From Leptoclinus maculatus (lineage: Eukaryota; Chordata; Actinopteri; Perciformes; Stichaeidae), in contig JAVDOI010000009.1 in the NCBI GenBank assembly GCA_032191485.1, forward strand, positions 18,209,843 to 18,273,842: a stretch of DNA of 64,000 bases, in the 5' to 3' direction. Position numbers and translations under genes: made by a program. The notes below the pieces were generated by a model. It made no database searches, had not been told where the DNA came from, and was given only the letters and a program-made list of their open reading frames with translations. This document shows, piece after piece, positions 27,789 through 39,482 of the stretch; position 1 is the stretch's first letter, and the number at the start of each line of letters is the position of its first letter.

Positions 27789-27938
27789 ACAGGTTTATGT
27801 CCTCATGATGAAGCGTTGTGTGAGGGTAAGCCCACAGACTTTGAGAACCCCTGGGATGGACGATTCATGGACCCTAAAGCTGGAGTAGGAAAGAGTGACC
27901 AAAGCAGGACTCCCTTCTCGGGCCAGGGGAGCTCACGG
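27789..27938 (+). other. candidate orphan exon, 50 codons, unknown product
   Basis: Open throughout in one frame, exactly 150 bases (phase 0 at both ends if spliced as described). Upstream is a strong polypyrimidine run and acceptor (gtccctcttttctctctcaag before 27789, written here with its final AG at 27787-27788). Downstream is a good donor, cgg followed by GTGAGC at 27939. The product includes HDEALCEGKPTDF and NPWDGRFMDPKAG, with two cysteines and one tryptophan. I recognise no family, and no partner exon is visible within the window. Splice-like flanks around a short open stretch also occur by chance in 64 kb. Confidence 0.2.
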
Positions 27939-28329
27939 GTGAGCGCCTAGTAGTAGGGTCTTTAACCAATTGGACTCATCACCTGCAGGGATAGGTTTGT
28001 AGCCTGGTACAGAGAAAATAGCTGTTGTGATGGTGGCAGATGTGGAATTTCTCTGGTGGGAAGAAGCTGGATAAACTGTAGTTCTCTGGAGCAGAACTCC
28101 AGGTTAGGAGTGAGAGGCCAAGAGAGACAGCTGTCTTTACTGAGGTTCTACACATCTCTCTGTCAGAGGTCACCGAGCTACTTTGAAAGCTGTAGGAAAA
28201 CACTGAGAACACTGAAGGTTGGGTAGTCCTAGCTGACAGGCCTTTCCAATAGGCTATAGAGACCACTGCTCCTTTAAATCACATGGAATAAGTTCAAGTG
28301 GTTTGTACATCTTATCAGTAAGCATCTCT
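27939..28329. other. noncoding, no gene seen
   Basis: Unique-looking; the 95-codon minus frame here has no domain. Confidence 0.4.
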
Positions 28330-28511
28330 GTGGCGAAGTACAACCAAGAAATGACCCGTGGGTAGACCCAGGGCACGTTGGAAAGATCCTATCTGATGTC
28401 TTGGAATCCCTTGGAGGGTGTTGCTGGGGGGAAGCATGACTGAGCTGCTTTTCTTGGCCTGCAGCTACAAACCAGACTTAAATATGCCCTGGAAAGTAGA
28501 TGGATGGATCA
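28330..28511 (+). repeat. RTE-type (Rex3-like) LINE 3' end, old copy
   Basis: The order 'gtgggtagacccagggcacg', 'ttggaaagatcctatctga', 'cttggaatcccttggaggg', then gcagctacaaacc and 'agtagatggatggatc' follows the end of Rex3/RTE elements of fish. In those the last codons of the reverse transcriptase ORF run into a short (TGGA)n tail. Stops and indels are present; only the last about 180 bp remain, a typical 5' truncation. Confidence 0.55.
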
Positions 28512-30312
28512 TTGTTTGCTTATTTACCCGTTCCTACATTTTGGACGATCCATTTGATGAACTGTTCAAAATAAAGATCTTTAATAACATTGTGAGGCAA
28601 ACTGAAAGAAAGCCATTAATAGTCCTAAAACAAGAATTGCAATCACCTTCACTCGTCAGAACTGCACGAGAGGATGATGATTGAGCAAAGGGACATCGAA
28701 ATATGGACAGAATAAACGTCCAATTATTGTTTCAAAAGGTGTTGCATTTCTCATTGTGAGAAATGAGATGCTGCTTGTCACAAACAAACAAACAAGCGAC
28801 AGCAGTCTGGACTGGACAATGAATACAGATTACATCTGAAATATTCAGTTAATTAACTCCAAATCATGGCTGGGTAAACAATGCAGCAGTTGTGGAATAT
28901 CAGCCCCTGGCTTTGAATGAATGTGTCAAACCGACAGTAATTTCCTACCATTTCTATTTTAATGGAAACATTTGAAACCGGCACCGGCAATGTCTAGATT
29001 TACAAGTTGTTTTATAGAAAGGAGCTCATGCTGGAAAATGAAACGGCAATACAAACACTGTGCGACACCACCTGTGACTCATAACTTTTAGTCAGATGTT
29101 ACAGTTTGCAAAGTTCATCTACTTTTCTCCCAGTATTTTAAACAACTTACATACTTTCAGTAGATTGAAAATCTCAATGAACATTATTTAAACATATGAA
29201 AGAGAGGGAAGAAAACAGTCATTAAACTGGTTTCTGTGAGCTGGCGAGTCATTCCCTGTAATGTTTTATTAATGCTGCCTCGCTGCCTGAGGGTGAGATG
29301 TTTCTTTTCTAGCCACACATCCACTTTAAGGAATCAATCATTTTGCTCACTAATGGCAGATCATCTGCACTGGCGGGCTAGCAACATCTTTTCAAAGCCC
29401 CTATCCCTGAGCTTTTGCACCGTGATCACAGACTACAGATTAAAAGAGAACACTGATGGACCTGTAAATGGTGGTAAGTTACTACAACACGGTTTTCCTT
29501 ATTTCTTATGAGTAACTAGCAGCCCTGTGAAGGATATGTCAGCAATAAACACTACATCTTCTCAAATGAAAGTCTGAATCATCTTCAGAGTTTTGAGACA
29601 CTTAATCAGAATAATGCTGGTAGTCAATACATCTGATATCAGGGACTGGACTTGGTTTGAGCCTATTGAGACTAGGCTTAGCCTTTGGGGCAGATTCAAT
29701 CTAAGAGACCAAATTGCTTTTTTATGTGACTGTTGTGGATAGTTAGGTTACAATGTGTGATAAAAGTGGCTTCAGTTCCTTTAAGGTGTTGCACAGCTGT
29801 ATCACCTCTAACTGGGCTCCGAAAGATTGAACTTTGAATCTTTGCTCCTGTTACCTACGTAGACCCATTGATGGGCCTTTGTTGTATCGGATGCTGAGTC
29901 ACTATATAATTATACATGAGTCTTTTCTCATCATTCCTCCTTGCCTCCTATTGACTAAATAACACAAATTGTCCCCTACAATTGCACTGTTTGATGTGCA
30001 AGGTGCCATGGATCCAATTGTTGCCTCACCACTATTCATTAAGCACTGTGAATAAAGCTCAATCAAATCATTATGTGTAGTATAATGATGAATGGAAAAC
30101 AATGTTTGTAATCTTATTCCACACGCTCACATGGATATAATGCATCACACCAGCTTTGAGTCATTCATTAATGGGTTTATTCCTTAATTTAGGCACATTA
30201 AAAATGATTTCCATACAGGAAATTAAAGCTGTAAGTGTAGGAAGGGATAAAACCCATGCAATAGTGACACTTTGAGGGATAACAGGAGGCTAACATTTGC
30301 ATCCAGCTCTTC
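28512..30312. other. noncoding, no gene seen
   Basis: AT-rich unique-looking DNA. No tandem repeat, hairpin or coding segment recognised. Confidence 0.45.
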
Positions 30313-30316
30313 CTGT

Positions 30317-30350
<34 letters not shown>
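30313..30350. repeat. (TG)n microsatellite, interrupted
   Basis: TG run with one T interruption (gtgtgtgtttgtgtg), followed by a G-rich patch to about 30373. Confidence 0.9.
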
Positions 30351-30859
30351 CTGGGAGGGGTAGGGGTGGGGGGCAACTTGGCAACTGCCATCGTTTTAAA
30401 GATGTTGGAAGGCTTGTCCAAGTCCGAGGTACTGTTGTGAACTTTCAGCCTTCAAACTTGATTCTTGAGTTGAGTTGATCTTATAGCTGAGTACAGTAAA
30501 CTCCGGCCACTGGAGTTAATTCAGCCACAGACATGAAAATGAAAATGCATTTCAAAACTTGAGGTTCACCAACAGCAGGATGAACTCTCAGCCAGCCATC
30601 TACAGGAGGACCTACCAGCAGCCCATTCCCTGGGTGTGATGTAGATTCAAAACAGAAAATGCCAAAATACATTTTAAGCTGCATTCCCAGTGGTAATAAC
30701 ACCTTTCAGGAACGTTTTGTTCTACAGCAGCACTTTGTATATCACATTTAATGTATACTTCAGCAGCAAAGTTGTTAGGTATGTGTCTTTTATCGCATTT
30801 CAATCAGGAGACACAAGTCAGATGAAGAAAAGTTCATTGTTTATTATTAAAACCTGTTA
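30351..30859. other. noncoding, no gene seen
   Basis: Unique-looking; only short chance ORFs. Confidence 0.4.
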
Positions 30860-31620
30860 TGCACGACACCCCCAAATTTGGGGGCTCTGGGGCACAGAGG
30901 GGGTAGCATATACCGTCGAAAAAATGCACTTATCGAGAGCGAATAAAATGCATGTATACATGTTATATACCAGATTAAAAAACACAGTCTGGCAAGATAT
31001 ATATCCTGCAAGCCATTTTTACAAAACTCCAAACACAATTCTACACAACTAATATAATCAACTATAAGATGTACCCCAATATCACGTATTTTTCGACATG
31101 ACTCGGCGAGCTACGCACTCCGGACAAAGCTACGAACACAAAGCTAAAAGCTAACACGGACAACCAATACATCACAAAGCAAGATTATTCGACACAGATT
31201 CCAGAGATATCTTCAGAATTTCTCTCCGTGAAACCATTACAGAGATACAGCAAACAAGCACCAGAAGAACACACTGCTCCACCGCAAAAAATCATAAATG
31301 CTTCCTCACCGTGAGCTGATTTTCTTGAAGAGAACGGATAAATCCCCGCTTATTTCGATTCAAATATGTCTTCGACGTATATCCTGTGTGTTTCTGAACT
31401 GTTTCCTGAAGAAAGGGGGGTCAACCAAGCTTAGGGGACCGGGGGGTAGGGATTTCACTTTTCGGCGTATCCATTTTTACACTCGGCGAGGCACGAATTT
31501 TGACTGGCTAACAATTCTGTCAATCAAGCCCACGTTACCCCCACTCATTTCTATGGACTATGACGCGTCGAAGGAGGGCTCATTCACTGGAATCGACCAA
31601 TCATAGGCTGAGATAAGATA
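30860..31620. repeat. unclassified block, possible DNA transposon remnant
   Basis: Begins after ttaaaacctgttatgcacga with the 16-bp perfect palindrome cccccaaatttggggg (30869-30884). It continues with CG-containing words unlike the flanks (tatcgagagcgaa, atttttcgacatgactcggc, gagctacgcactccgg, ttttcggcgtatcc, cactcggcgaggcacg). The density of CpG and the abrupt start suggest a relatively young inserted sequence, but I cannot find a matching inverted end or duplication. The 102-codon ORF at 31298-31606 shows no known domain. Confidence 0.3.
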
Positions 31621-31808
31621 TACACACAGGGAAACTGCAGTCAGACGAGGATGGATCCATGGTTCACAGGCTCTCAAAATGATGCCAAACTGCTGTATTT
31701 GGATAGATTGAACACTATTAGTGATAAAACAAGTGAAATATATAGTTATATAGTATATCAAATTACAATGGAACAGCTGGTTCCAAAATTATAATTTTGC
31801 TTGACTGG

Positions 31809-32738
31809 TTATAGTTGTTACGTAACGTTAGGTAACGGTTGTTATTCATTCACGCTCGTTTCGTTGTTACGGTTGTTACGTAACGTTAGGTAACGGTTGT
31901 TATTCATTCACGCTCGTTTCGTTGTTATGGTTGTTGCGTAATGTTAGGTAACGATTGTTATGTATTCACGCTCGTTTCATTGTTGTGCTTGTTACGTAGC
32001 GTTAGGTAACGGTTGTTATTCATTCACGCTCGTTTCGTTGTTATGGTTGTTGTGTAACGTTAGGTAACGATTGTTATTTATTCACGCTCGTTTCATTGTT
32101 GTGCTTGTTACGTAACGTTAGGTAACGGTTGTTATTTATTCACGCTCGTTTCGTTGTTATGGTTGTTACGTAACTTTAGGTAACGGTTGTTATTCATTCA
32201 CGCTCCTTTCGTTGTTATGGTTGTTACGTAACATTAGGTAACGGTTGTTATTTATTCACGCTCGTTTCATTGTTGTGCTTGTTACGTAGCGTTAGGTAAC
32301 GGTTGTTATTCATGCACGCTCGTTTCGTTGTTATGGTTGTTGTGTAACGTTAGGTAACGATTGTTATTTATTCACGCTCGTTTCATTGTTGTGCTTGTTA
32401 CGTAACGTTAGGTAACGGTTGTTATTTATTCACGCTCGTTTCGTTGTTATGGTTGTTACGTAACTTTAGGTAACGGTTGTTATTCATTCACGCTCCTTTC
32501 GTTGTTATGGTTGTTACGTAACATTAGGTAACGGTTGTTATTTATTCACGCTCGTTTCGTTGTTATGGTTGTTAGGTAACGGTTGTTATTCATTCACGCT
32601 CGTTTCGTTGTTGTGCTTGTTACGTAAGGTTAGGTAACAGTTGTTATGTATTCATGCTCATTTCGTTGTTGTGCTTGTTATATAACGTTAGGTAACGGTT
32701 GTTATTTATTCACGCTCGTTTCGTTGTTATGGTTGTTA
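31809..32738 (+). repeat. 58-bp minisatellite, 16 units, with 5-unit higher-order period
   Basis: Unit of 58 bp: ggttgttacgtaacgttagg, taacggttgttattcattca, cgctcgtttcgttgttac. Sixteen successive units can be followed by the ggtaac word; the thirteenth is shortened. Unit variants (tat/cat, gtgctt/atggtt, cgctcg/cgctcc, aact/aaca) recur in the same order, so units 3-7 are repeated as units 8-12. The word gttacgtagc occurs at 31991 and again at 32281, exactly 290 bp (5 x 58) apart. Each unit contains gttacgtaac or a variant of this palindrome. Confidence 0.95.
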
Positions 32739-32754
32739 CGTTGTTGTTGTTTTT

Positions 32755-32850
32755 TTTTTTCACAAACCATGATGTTTTTTTCAAACCTTAACCAAGTAGT
32801 TTTGTTACCTAAACCTAAACAATCATTTCACAATGTTAACCACGTGTCAT
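32755..32850 (-). repeat. MITE family X fragment next to the minisatellite
   Basis: 'accatgatgtttttttcaaa', 'ccttaaccaagtagttttgt' and 'tacctaaacctaaacaatca' are the reverse complement of the family-X interior (aacaaaactacttggt ... aaaagatcatgg, as at 20160-20215). The minisatellite therefore abuts, and may have grown from, a family-X copy. Confidence 0.6.
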
Positions 32851-34851
32851 TGTGCATTTTTTCTTGCGCGTGCTACAAGGCTGATATGAAAAATATTTAT
32901 GAATTGTATTTTTGGTTCAGAAACATCAACGTTCAACATATCCCATGTTTTTTTTAGAAAGCAACAATGCCTGGTGACTGCGTTGTTTTCTCTGATCATG
33001 ATACATTCTGAACAACAAATGTTATAAATGTTAAAATATAGAAATGAAAAAAAGAAAGCTCTGTTTAAAGAAATAATCCACCAACAAGATGTGAAAGAAC
33101 TAGCATGGCTTCTGATCAACGCTGTATTCATGTTGAAGATGACCCGATGATGCTCTACCGTCCAGGAGAGACATTGTGTTGAGAAAATGTTTTCACCATT
33201 TTCTTGCCATCTGCACATATATCTTGAGCAAGACTGATTTTTATGACCAAATACAGAGTTTCACATAATCATAAAAGAAAAACAATTCATGACTCAATTC
33301 ATTTTGCATATTGTATCTCATTTATTTGTATATTTTGTAAATACATTTTTCAGCATTGAGATTTCATTTGATTCATTTTTAGATACTATTTCCCATAATT
33401 GTAACCATATGCCACCAAACAGGAGATTAACAGTACGATTTCTCCAAAAATAAAAACACATAATATTCTTTTGGGGACCGATTCAAAGACCACCTATGGG
33501 TCCAGGGACATTGAAAACCATTCAGCATCACTGCTTCAATGAACCATTAAACATTACATTGTTTAATGAAAAAGATAACTTGGCACCATCAAAGTAAAAT
33601 GAAACTGAAACTTATTATCAGTACCAATTTTTGGAGTTCTGTCATGAAGCAGCTTTTCTCTGTTATTATCTGCTTTATTGGCTGGATAAACTCTATTCTA
33701 TTTCAAGACTTTCAGTTTGTGTTGCAATCCGACAGCCCACCTGCTGTTTTTATTTTTTTGAAATTTAACATTTCTTTCTGATATTCTGGTACATAGAAGT
33801 CTGCAGGCACCATGGCAACAGGATCATCTTGGTAATTTGCTTGCATTGTGAAAGTTTTCCCTGAAACCAGCTCTGTGCCGGAGTATCTTTAGGCAAAACC
33901 TGTCCGGCAGACTTCCCTGGCTCGGTTCAACCACCAAACGAGAGTGTAGAAAATACCGAATAGCCACAGAGCTAACCTTGACCGTGGCTGCCACTGTGGG
34001 CGGCTGATGGAAGAGCGGGGGAGTGGAAGAGGAAGAGGTCATGAACTGCCCCTCTGGTGCTAAATGGATAATTCAACTCCATTCCACTAAAACACCTACT
34101 GGAGCCAGGAGGCACTAGAGTTTGTGCAATACCTCATGCCATCAACAACATAACAAGCTCCATCACCTCTTGGAATAAAGGAATGAAATGGTGAGCACAT
34201 AAACACCTCCTACCCCCACTTTCTTTTCTATTACTTATTTCTACCGTTCCCTGCCTGTAGCTCGCTACAATCCATCATCTTCAGCTGTGGCTGAGTCTCC
34301 TCAGGCTTCATGAGTGCTTAGTGCACCATATGGTTTCCCTAACAAAACATTGCTCCTCTCTGAATCCAACTTTCCCTGCCCCTGTTTTTTTGACCTCTTG
34401 TTATTAAGAGACAAGATTCAGAGCAAACCACTTAGGGAAATGCTTGTTTTGTTACCATTAAACCTGACGGCAAAGGCTGAAAGAACACAGGATAAGAGGA
34501 TCCTTTCTATCTGCCCTTGCCTCTTACTGTGTTTTTTATTTAGTCTAAACAGCACCTTCAAATTACACTTGCTTTTTTGCCAAACAAATATTTTCTAATC
34601 TATGGTTCTGGCTTTTGGACTCCATTTGGATGCTTCTAACACTGGTTATTTGGCAATTATATATTTGCATGTATTTAAAGTTGCTCTCAATAAGAAATAA
34701 ATAAGTAAAAAAAATGTAAAAGTAATGTTCCAGAAAGTAACTCATTAAGGAATGAAAAAGAAGCAGATATTTGTGCATTATTGATAGTAGTGTTCTGATG
34801 GTATAACTGAGCAGATCCAGTGTGTGTGTGGGAAGGCTTTTTAGGCTGCCA
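32851..34851. other. noncoding, no gene seen
   Basis: AT-rich unique-looking DNA. The 123-codon minus frame at 32847-33218 and the plus frames here have no recognisable domain. Confidence 0.45.
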
Positions 34852-35002
34852 ATGTATGGTTGTCAGTCTCTGTGCGTCAGCCTTGTGATAGTCAGGCGAC
34901 CTGTCCAGGGCGGACCACCCTTCTCACCCAGTGTCAGCTGGGATCAGCTCCGGCTCCATTGTGAAAGGATTAGCGCTTACAGCTGATGGATAATGGATGG
35001 AA
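34852..35002 (+). repeat. LINE/SINE 3' tail of the 'gcgacctgtccaggg' type
   Basis: Words 'gtcagtctctgtgcgtcagc', 'ggcgacctgtccagggcgga', 'cccagtgtcagctgggatca', then gctccggctcc and 'ggataatggatgg', in the order of a very common fish retroelement 3' end. L2-like LINEs and SINEs both use similar tails; the copy is too short and diverged to choose. Confidence 0.6.
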
Positions 35003-35087
35003 TTCAGTGATTACTAGACTCTCATCTCTGTGCCCTCAAACTGGTCCAGGAGCTCTGGGTTAGGAGCAGGTGGAACAGTCTTTCCAT

Positions 35088-35959
35088 GGTAACACTTAGT
35101 CAATAGGTATTTTACTGTTAACAAACAATGAAACGATGAGATATTATGTTCATTAACAATTAGTAAGGCTATCACGTATGTTATTTAATCATTAGTTTTG
35201 TGTAGTTTATAAACTATACATTGCACCTAGCACATAGCTGATGCTGATTTTTAACACTTTATAACATTGAACAGATTATCTGAAGTTTTTTTTTAATGCT
35301 AATCAAATGATTTGTAAACCTTTAATGAATCTTTTGTAAGACATATACAAATATTACGTAGATAGATGGACCACAAACCAATTATTAAGCATTAACTATA
35401 AAAAATATGTATAAATGTAAATGTTAAATTCAATGGTAAATGGACTGTACTTGTATTTATCTTTTCTAGTCTTCTGACCACTCAAAGCACTTTAACACTA
35501 CATGTCATCATTCATCCATACACTGATGACAGGGCTACCATGCAAGGTGCCACCTGCCAATCAGAACTCTAACTAACCATTCATACCCGTTCATACCGCA
35601 GGTATACGCCTACGGGAGCAATTTGGGGTTAAGTGTGTTGCCCAAGCACACATGGACATGGACTAGCAGAGCCGGGATCGAACCGATCCTCTGATTGAAG
35701 GACGGCCCTGCGCACTGAGCCACAGTTGCCCCCATATGTTTTCATGGGTATCATTAAGACATACTTAATAAAGTTTATACAATGTTAATAATGTGTGCAA
35801 TAATACATTTTTTAAATAACATACATTAAAGCTTTACTAATAATTATTAATGATCACTTCATTGTTTGTTCTTGGTAAAAGAACTATTAACTTAAGTGTA
35901 ATTAACTATTTAATTAACATTTTACCATTCATAACTGTGGGTTTTTATAAAGCGTTACC
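35088..35959. mobile_element. TIR element ending 'ggtaacactt', with a nested repeat
   Basis: Left end ggtaacacttagtcaatagg; right end ttataaagcgttacc, reverse complement ggtaacgctttataa, a widespread fish TIR type. Subterminal sequence on both sides is AT-rich with mirrored words (aacaaacaatgaa at left, ttcattgtttgtt at right). A SINE-like repeat (35433-35732) interrupts the middle, so the original element was about 570 bp. No ORF. Confidence 0.6.
35433..35732 (+). repeat. teleost SINE-like interspersed repeat, near-complete copy
   Basis: Runs from 'atggtaaatggactgtactt' through 'gaccactcaaagcacttta', 'gctaccatgcaaggtgccac', 'gggagcaatttggggttaag' and 'gagccgggatcgaacc' to 'ctgagccacagttgcc'. 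It is the longest of four copies here (4466, 35433, 42952, 54501) and the best reference for the others. It lies inside the element above. Confidence 0.8.
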
Positions 35960-38865
35960 CGTTCCGCTAACAAAGTTATCTCATTTACGTATTTTGTTGT
36001 GTTAGCTGTCGAGCTAGCCACCAGTAAAGCCATATTCAGGGTGTGGGTTTTGTTCAGGGTTGAGAGCTTCACTCTGAGGAAGGATTTGTGAAGAGCCTGC
36101 ATGCAGTTACTAAAACTACATTGTTTGGCTGCTTTTCACATTACAAGTTGAATGTATTTCTACACATGCTACCGAAGATAAGGCGTGGCAGCTTTAGAAC
36201 TAAAGTGCTAGAGTTAAAAATCAAATATCCATGTGATAACAATGTGAGAGACTTTATATATATATATACACAATTTGACTGTACACTACCTGCTCAGCAC
36301 CAAACAGACAGACACTAACTGGTGAACACATGGAGCATTTAGCGCTTAAGAGACAGCTATTTTAAAGACAGAAAGCAAAAAGAGAGAGAAGTAGACTTAC
36401 ACTAACACCACTCCATAAGCTACTGTTTGCCAACAATCACTATATCAACCTAAATGTCAATGTTGTGCACTCAACATGCCCGCAAAAAATTGCAGGCCTA
36501 AAAATATCTTTGACAGGCTGAGTAACAGGAAATAAAATAAAATAGAATTTAGACAAAAACTCGCTTTTGGCAGCGTATCACTAGCACATTAAGTCTGAAT
36601 TTTCTCTATACATATATAATATGCATTTGATAAGGCAACATCTGAAAGTTGTTTGTCACTGTGTATCACTTCATCATTGAAAATATAAAGGCTTCAGTGC
36701 ACAACAGATTTAGTGAAAATCATCCCGGGGCGGTTGTGAACAGATGCCTTATTGAGTCTACTGCTCATCACATATTCCTACCTCAGGATGTACAGGGATT
36801 AGTCACACTACCATTTATCTGTAACCGGTGTGTTCTTTTATCCTATTTTAATGGAAGGATTATTTTGTACTCTATTTGTTTTCTTTGACAATATAATAAC
36901 AATATAATGATGGGCTGCACAACTTGTGTACTGCACAGTGAAAAAAAAAACGTATAACCACTCAACATTTCTCAGGTGCTGGTATTATGAAAAGTGACAC
37001 CAACTGCAGCAGCCACAATCAATATTCCATGTTTCTTCAACATCTACACTCAATATCTCTCACACTACCTTAAATGCCACAGATTCTACAAACTGAACAC
37101 ACAGCAACTAAAATGTGCAATAACAGCAGACCGAAGCGCAAAGGCAGCCAGACGATGGAACTGCCAAAACGTTAATTTAGTAAAATCATTAAGCCACCTT
37201 CAAAGACCTTATGGAGGCAACTTGTCTCTCCGCTGCCTCAAAGGGGGTAAACATATCCTGTCAGCAGCAAAATACTTTTGTTAAGACTCTCACTTTTGTT
37301 GTAAAGTCAAATGAAGGATAAAGAAACAATCCGTCTCATGTAGCTCATTAGAGGAGAGATGAGCCGGTCGCTCCCAGCAGAGCAAGACCCATCAGCTGTC
37401 AAACACCTGCTTCCCATGTCTAGGAGACAGGCAGACGGAGCCTCACAAAGCTGAGTGCAAACAGTCGGTGCGACTGTGCAACATCCAAAACAACATCAAG
37501 AGGAATATGCCTCATCATTACGACTCGCACCCATTCCACAAGTATACGACAACATAATAGCAGCTCAGAGCCTTTGTTGAGATTCAAAGCGTCTTCAACG
37601 CCTTGACGGAGACAAACACCTGATGAAGGCCTTGTCTTCCACTAAACAGCTGAATGAGTTGCAAGGATTCCCTGACATTACACTCTTGAGTCCTCTCTTC
37701 TGAATAACACACATTTCAGCGCTTTTATTCCTCTTTGTTAACCCCAGAAAAGGTCAGGCTCAAGTGAGGAATTCATTAACTCGACTTGATCCATGCCAGA
37801 GGTGTAAAGATGAATTGTGCATTTAGTTAATGCCTGGAGAGCTTTAAAGGATCGCCCACCACTTTTGGAATTTCCATTTCCACGTCAGAGTGGTTGAGAT
37901 AAAAGACAGAGGCTGAAGGCTTACAGGCTGTCGTCAAATTTGCACTTAAAACGTATACTTGCTGCAATTAGTTCACTGATATCTGCTGACCTTTGCATAC
38001 ACGATGTTACTGAGGAAATTGATAGGGTTGGGCGAGTGGAGGGATATGTCAGATATCACGATTGTACATGGTTGTTGTTGATTTGGCTAAATGAATGGCC
38101 TGCCTTTTTAAGGACGAGTGAGAGCTGCTACTCAGCTACTTTAGCGAGCACAAAAAAAACAACTGAATTCATGTTTGTATTAGGAAAATAGGTGGAAGAA
38201 TATTTCCTTTCTTGGCTTTTTGAGAGTTTACTAAGAAAGCTAAGAAAGATTGTGGAAGTAGAGAACTCGCCAATAAAACACATCTCCCAGCTGGAACTAC
38301 GGTTTGTGTAAATATATCAGCAATCATCGGTTGTTGGGTTTACAGTGGCCGAATGGAAAATGTAAACATACAGTCGGAGCATATATGCAGAAGGCATTCG
38401 CTCTATCACCCTCCTTCCGACTATTGTTGGACGCGGGCTTGGACTCAGCCGGGCCAGGGCCCCAGTTCTTACCTCCACACGCAATCATCCTGGTGGGAGG
38501 TGGTTTGGGGCCACTGGGGCTGCTGAGGCACAGCGACGACATTATAGTTACTTTAATGCAATTGCAGTGCCACTGCCTCTGATATTCTAAAAAACTCCAG
38601 CTTTTACTGACATCACGTCCTCCATTAGAAGGGTAATAGTCCACGAGGGAACAAATGAAACACAGGTGTCCAACAGTCCCAATTCACAAAATCTGATTTT
38701 ATCAATTTTCCATGAGCTGAATGTTACTCACCATAAATGTGTTTAATTCTTTTAATTTAAATTCACTGGCCAGAAAACGTTTAACTTGCATCTTAAATTG
38801 CCTCTCAGCTGCTGCCATCAGCATCTTTTGACCCAAGCGCAGTATTGTCTTCTTACGATGACATT
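35960..38865. other. noncoding, no gene seen
   Basis: AT-rich unique-looking DNA with a short TA run near 36255-36268 and an A10 run near 36941. No coding segment recognised among the 60-106-codon frames. Confidence 0.45.
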
Positions 38866-39100
38866 GTTTTTCAAACTGGATGAACTTCACCTACTGGTGG
38901 GGAAAGACAGAGACTTTTCTTCATCCTCCGTTTTGTGCTTCACTGAGACCTGGCTCTGTGGAACGATACCGGACTCTGCGCTCCAGCTGGCAGGCTTCCA
39001 GCTGTTCGACACGGAGCTCTCCGGCAAATCGAAGGGTGGAGGCTTTTATACCAACAGTGACTGGTGTAACGACGTGACAGTGGTTCTGCAGCATCTGTTT
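38866..39100 (+). pseudogene. LINE AP-endonuclease fragment
   Basis: The frame through 38875-39090 encodes LDELHLLVGKDRDFSSSSVL, CFTETWL, then IPDSALQLAGFQLF and DTELSGKSKGGGF. CFTETWL is the conserved endonuclease motif (E in the active site) of LINE ORF2 proteins, and the following order matches fish L2/Rex1-type LINEs. The fragment is cut short on both sides; the reverse transcriptase is absent. In intact LINEs this domain nicks the target DNA. The frame at 38880-39077 is a shadow. Confidence 0.8.
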
Positions 39101-39229
39101 AATTGATTGGTTTTATTATTTCTACTCTTCTATGTTTTTATTTTTTAATGCATCATTATTATTATTATCATTATAATTATCATTATTACACCTAAATTGA
39201 CAATTCATCTACTTTCAATATGTGTAAAC

Positions 39230-39482
39230 TATTGACGTGTCAGGGACGGAGTCTCCTGGGTGAAAGTCCTGTGCGTGTTTGACCCATTTAACTTCGCCTA
39301 CCATCCACCCGAAGCGGACTTTGCTGCTCTGAGCTTTTAATAATGCCGTGGATGGGTTTCTATTGGAGTTAGCTGAAAGCATCGAACAGACGTTAAAGGA
39401 TTCCTCGGTGCGTCGTATTAAGACGGCATGGGCGCTGAACATGTGTCGGTATTTGACAGGCTGGGGGAGTGAGAACGGGTTG
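39230..39482 (+). repeat. MITE family X, right half
   Basis: 'gacgtgtcagggacggagtc', 'tcctgggtgaaagtcctgtg', 'taataatgccgtggatgggt', 'cgtcgtattaagacggcatg', 'ggcgctgaacatgtgtcggt' then atttgacaggctgggggagt and gagaac. The last words are the inverted terminal sequence also seen at 12717 and 59969. Confidence 0.6.

Noticed and set aside
31809..32738. Minisatellite considered as a CRISPR-like array
   Set aside because: Units are directly adjacent with no unique spacers, and the host is a vertebrate.
31809..32738. 'gttagg' words considered as interstitial telomere repeat
   Set aside because: The vertebrate telomere word ttaggg does not occur in tandem; gttagg occurs once per 58-bp unit.
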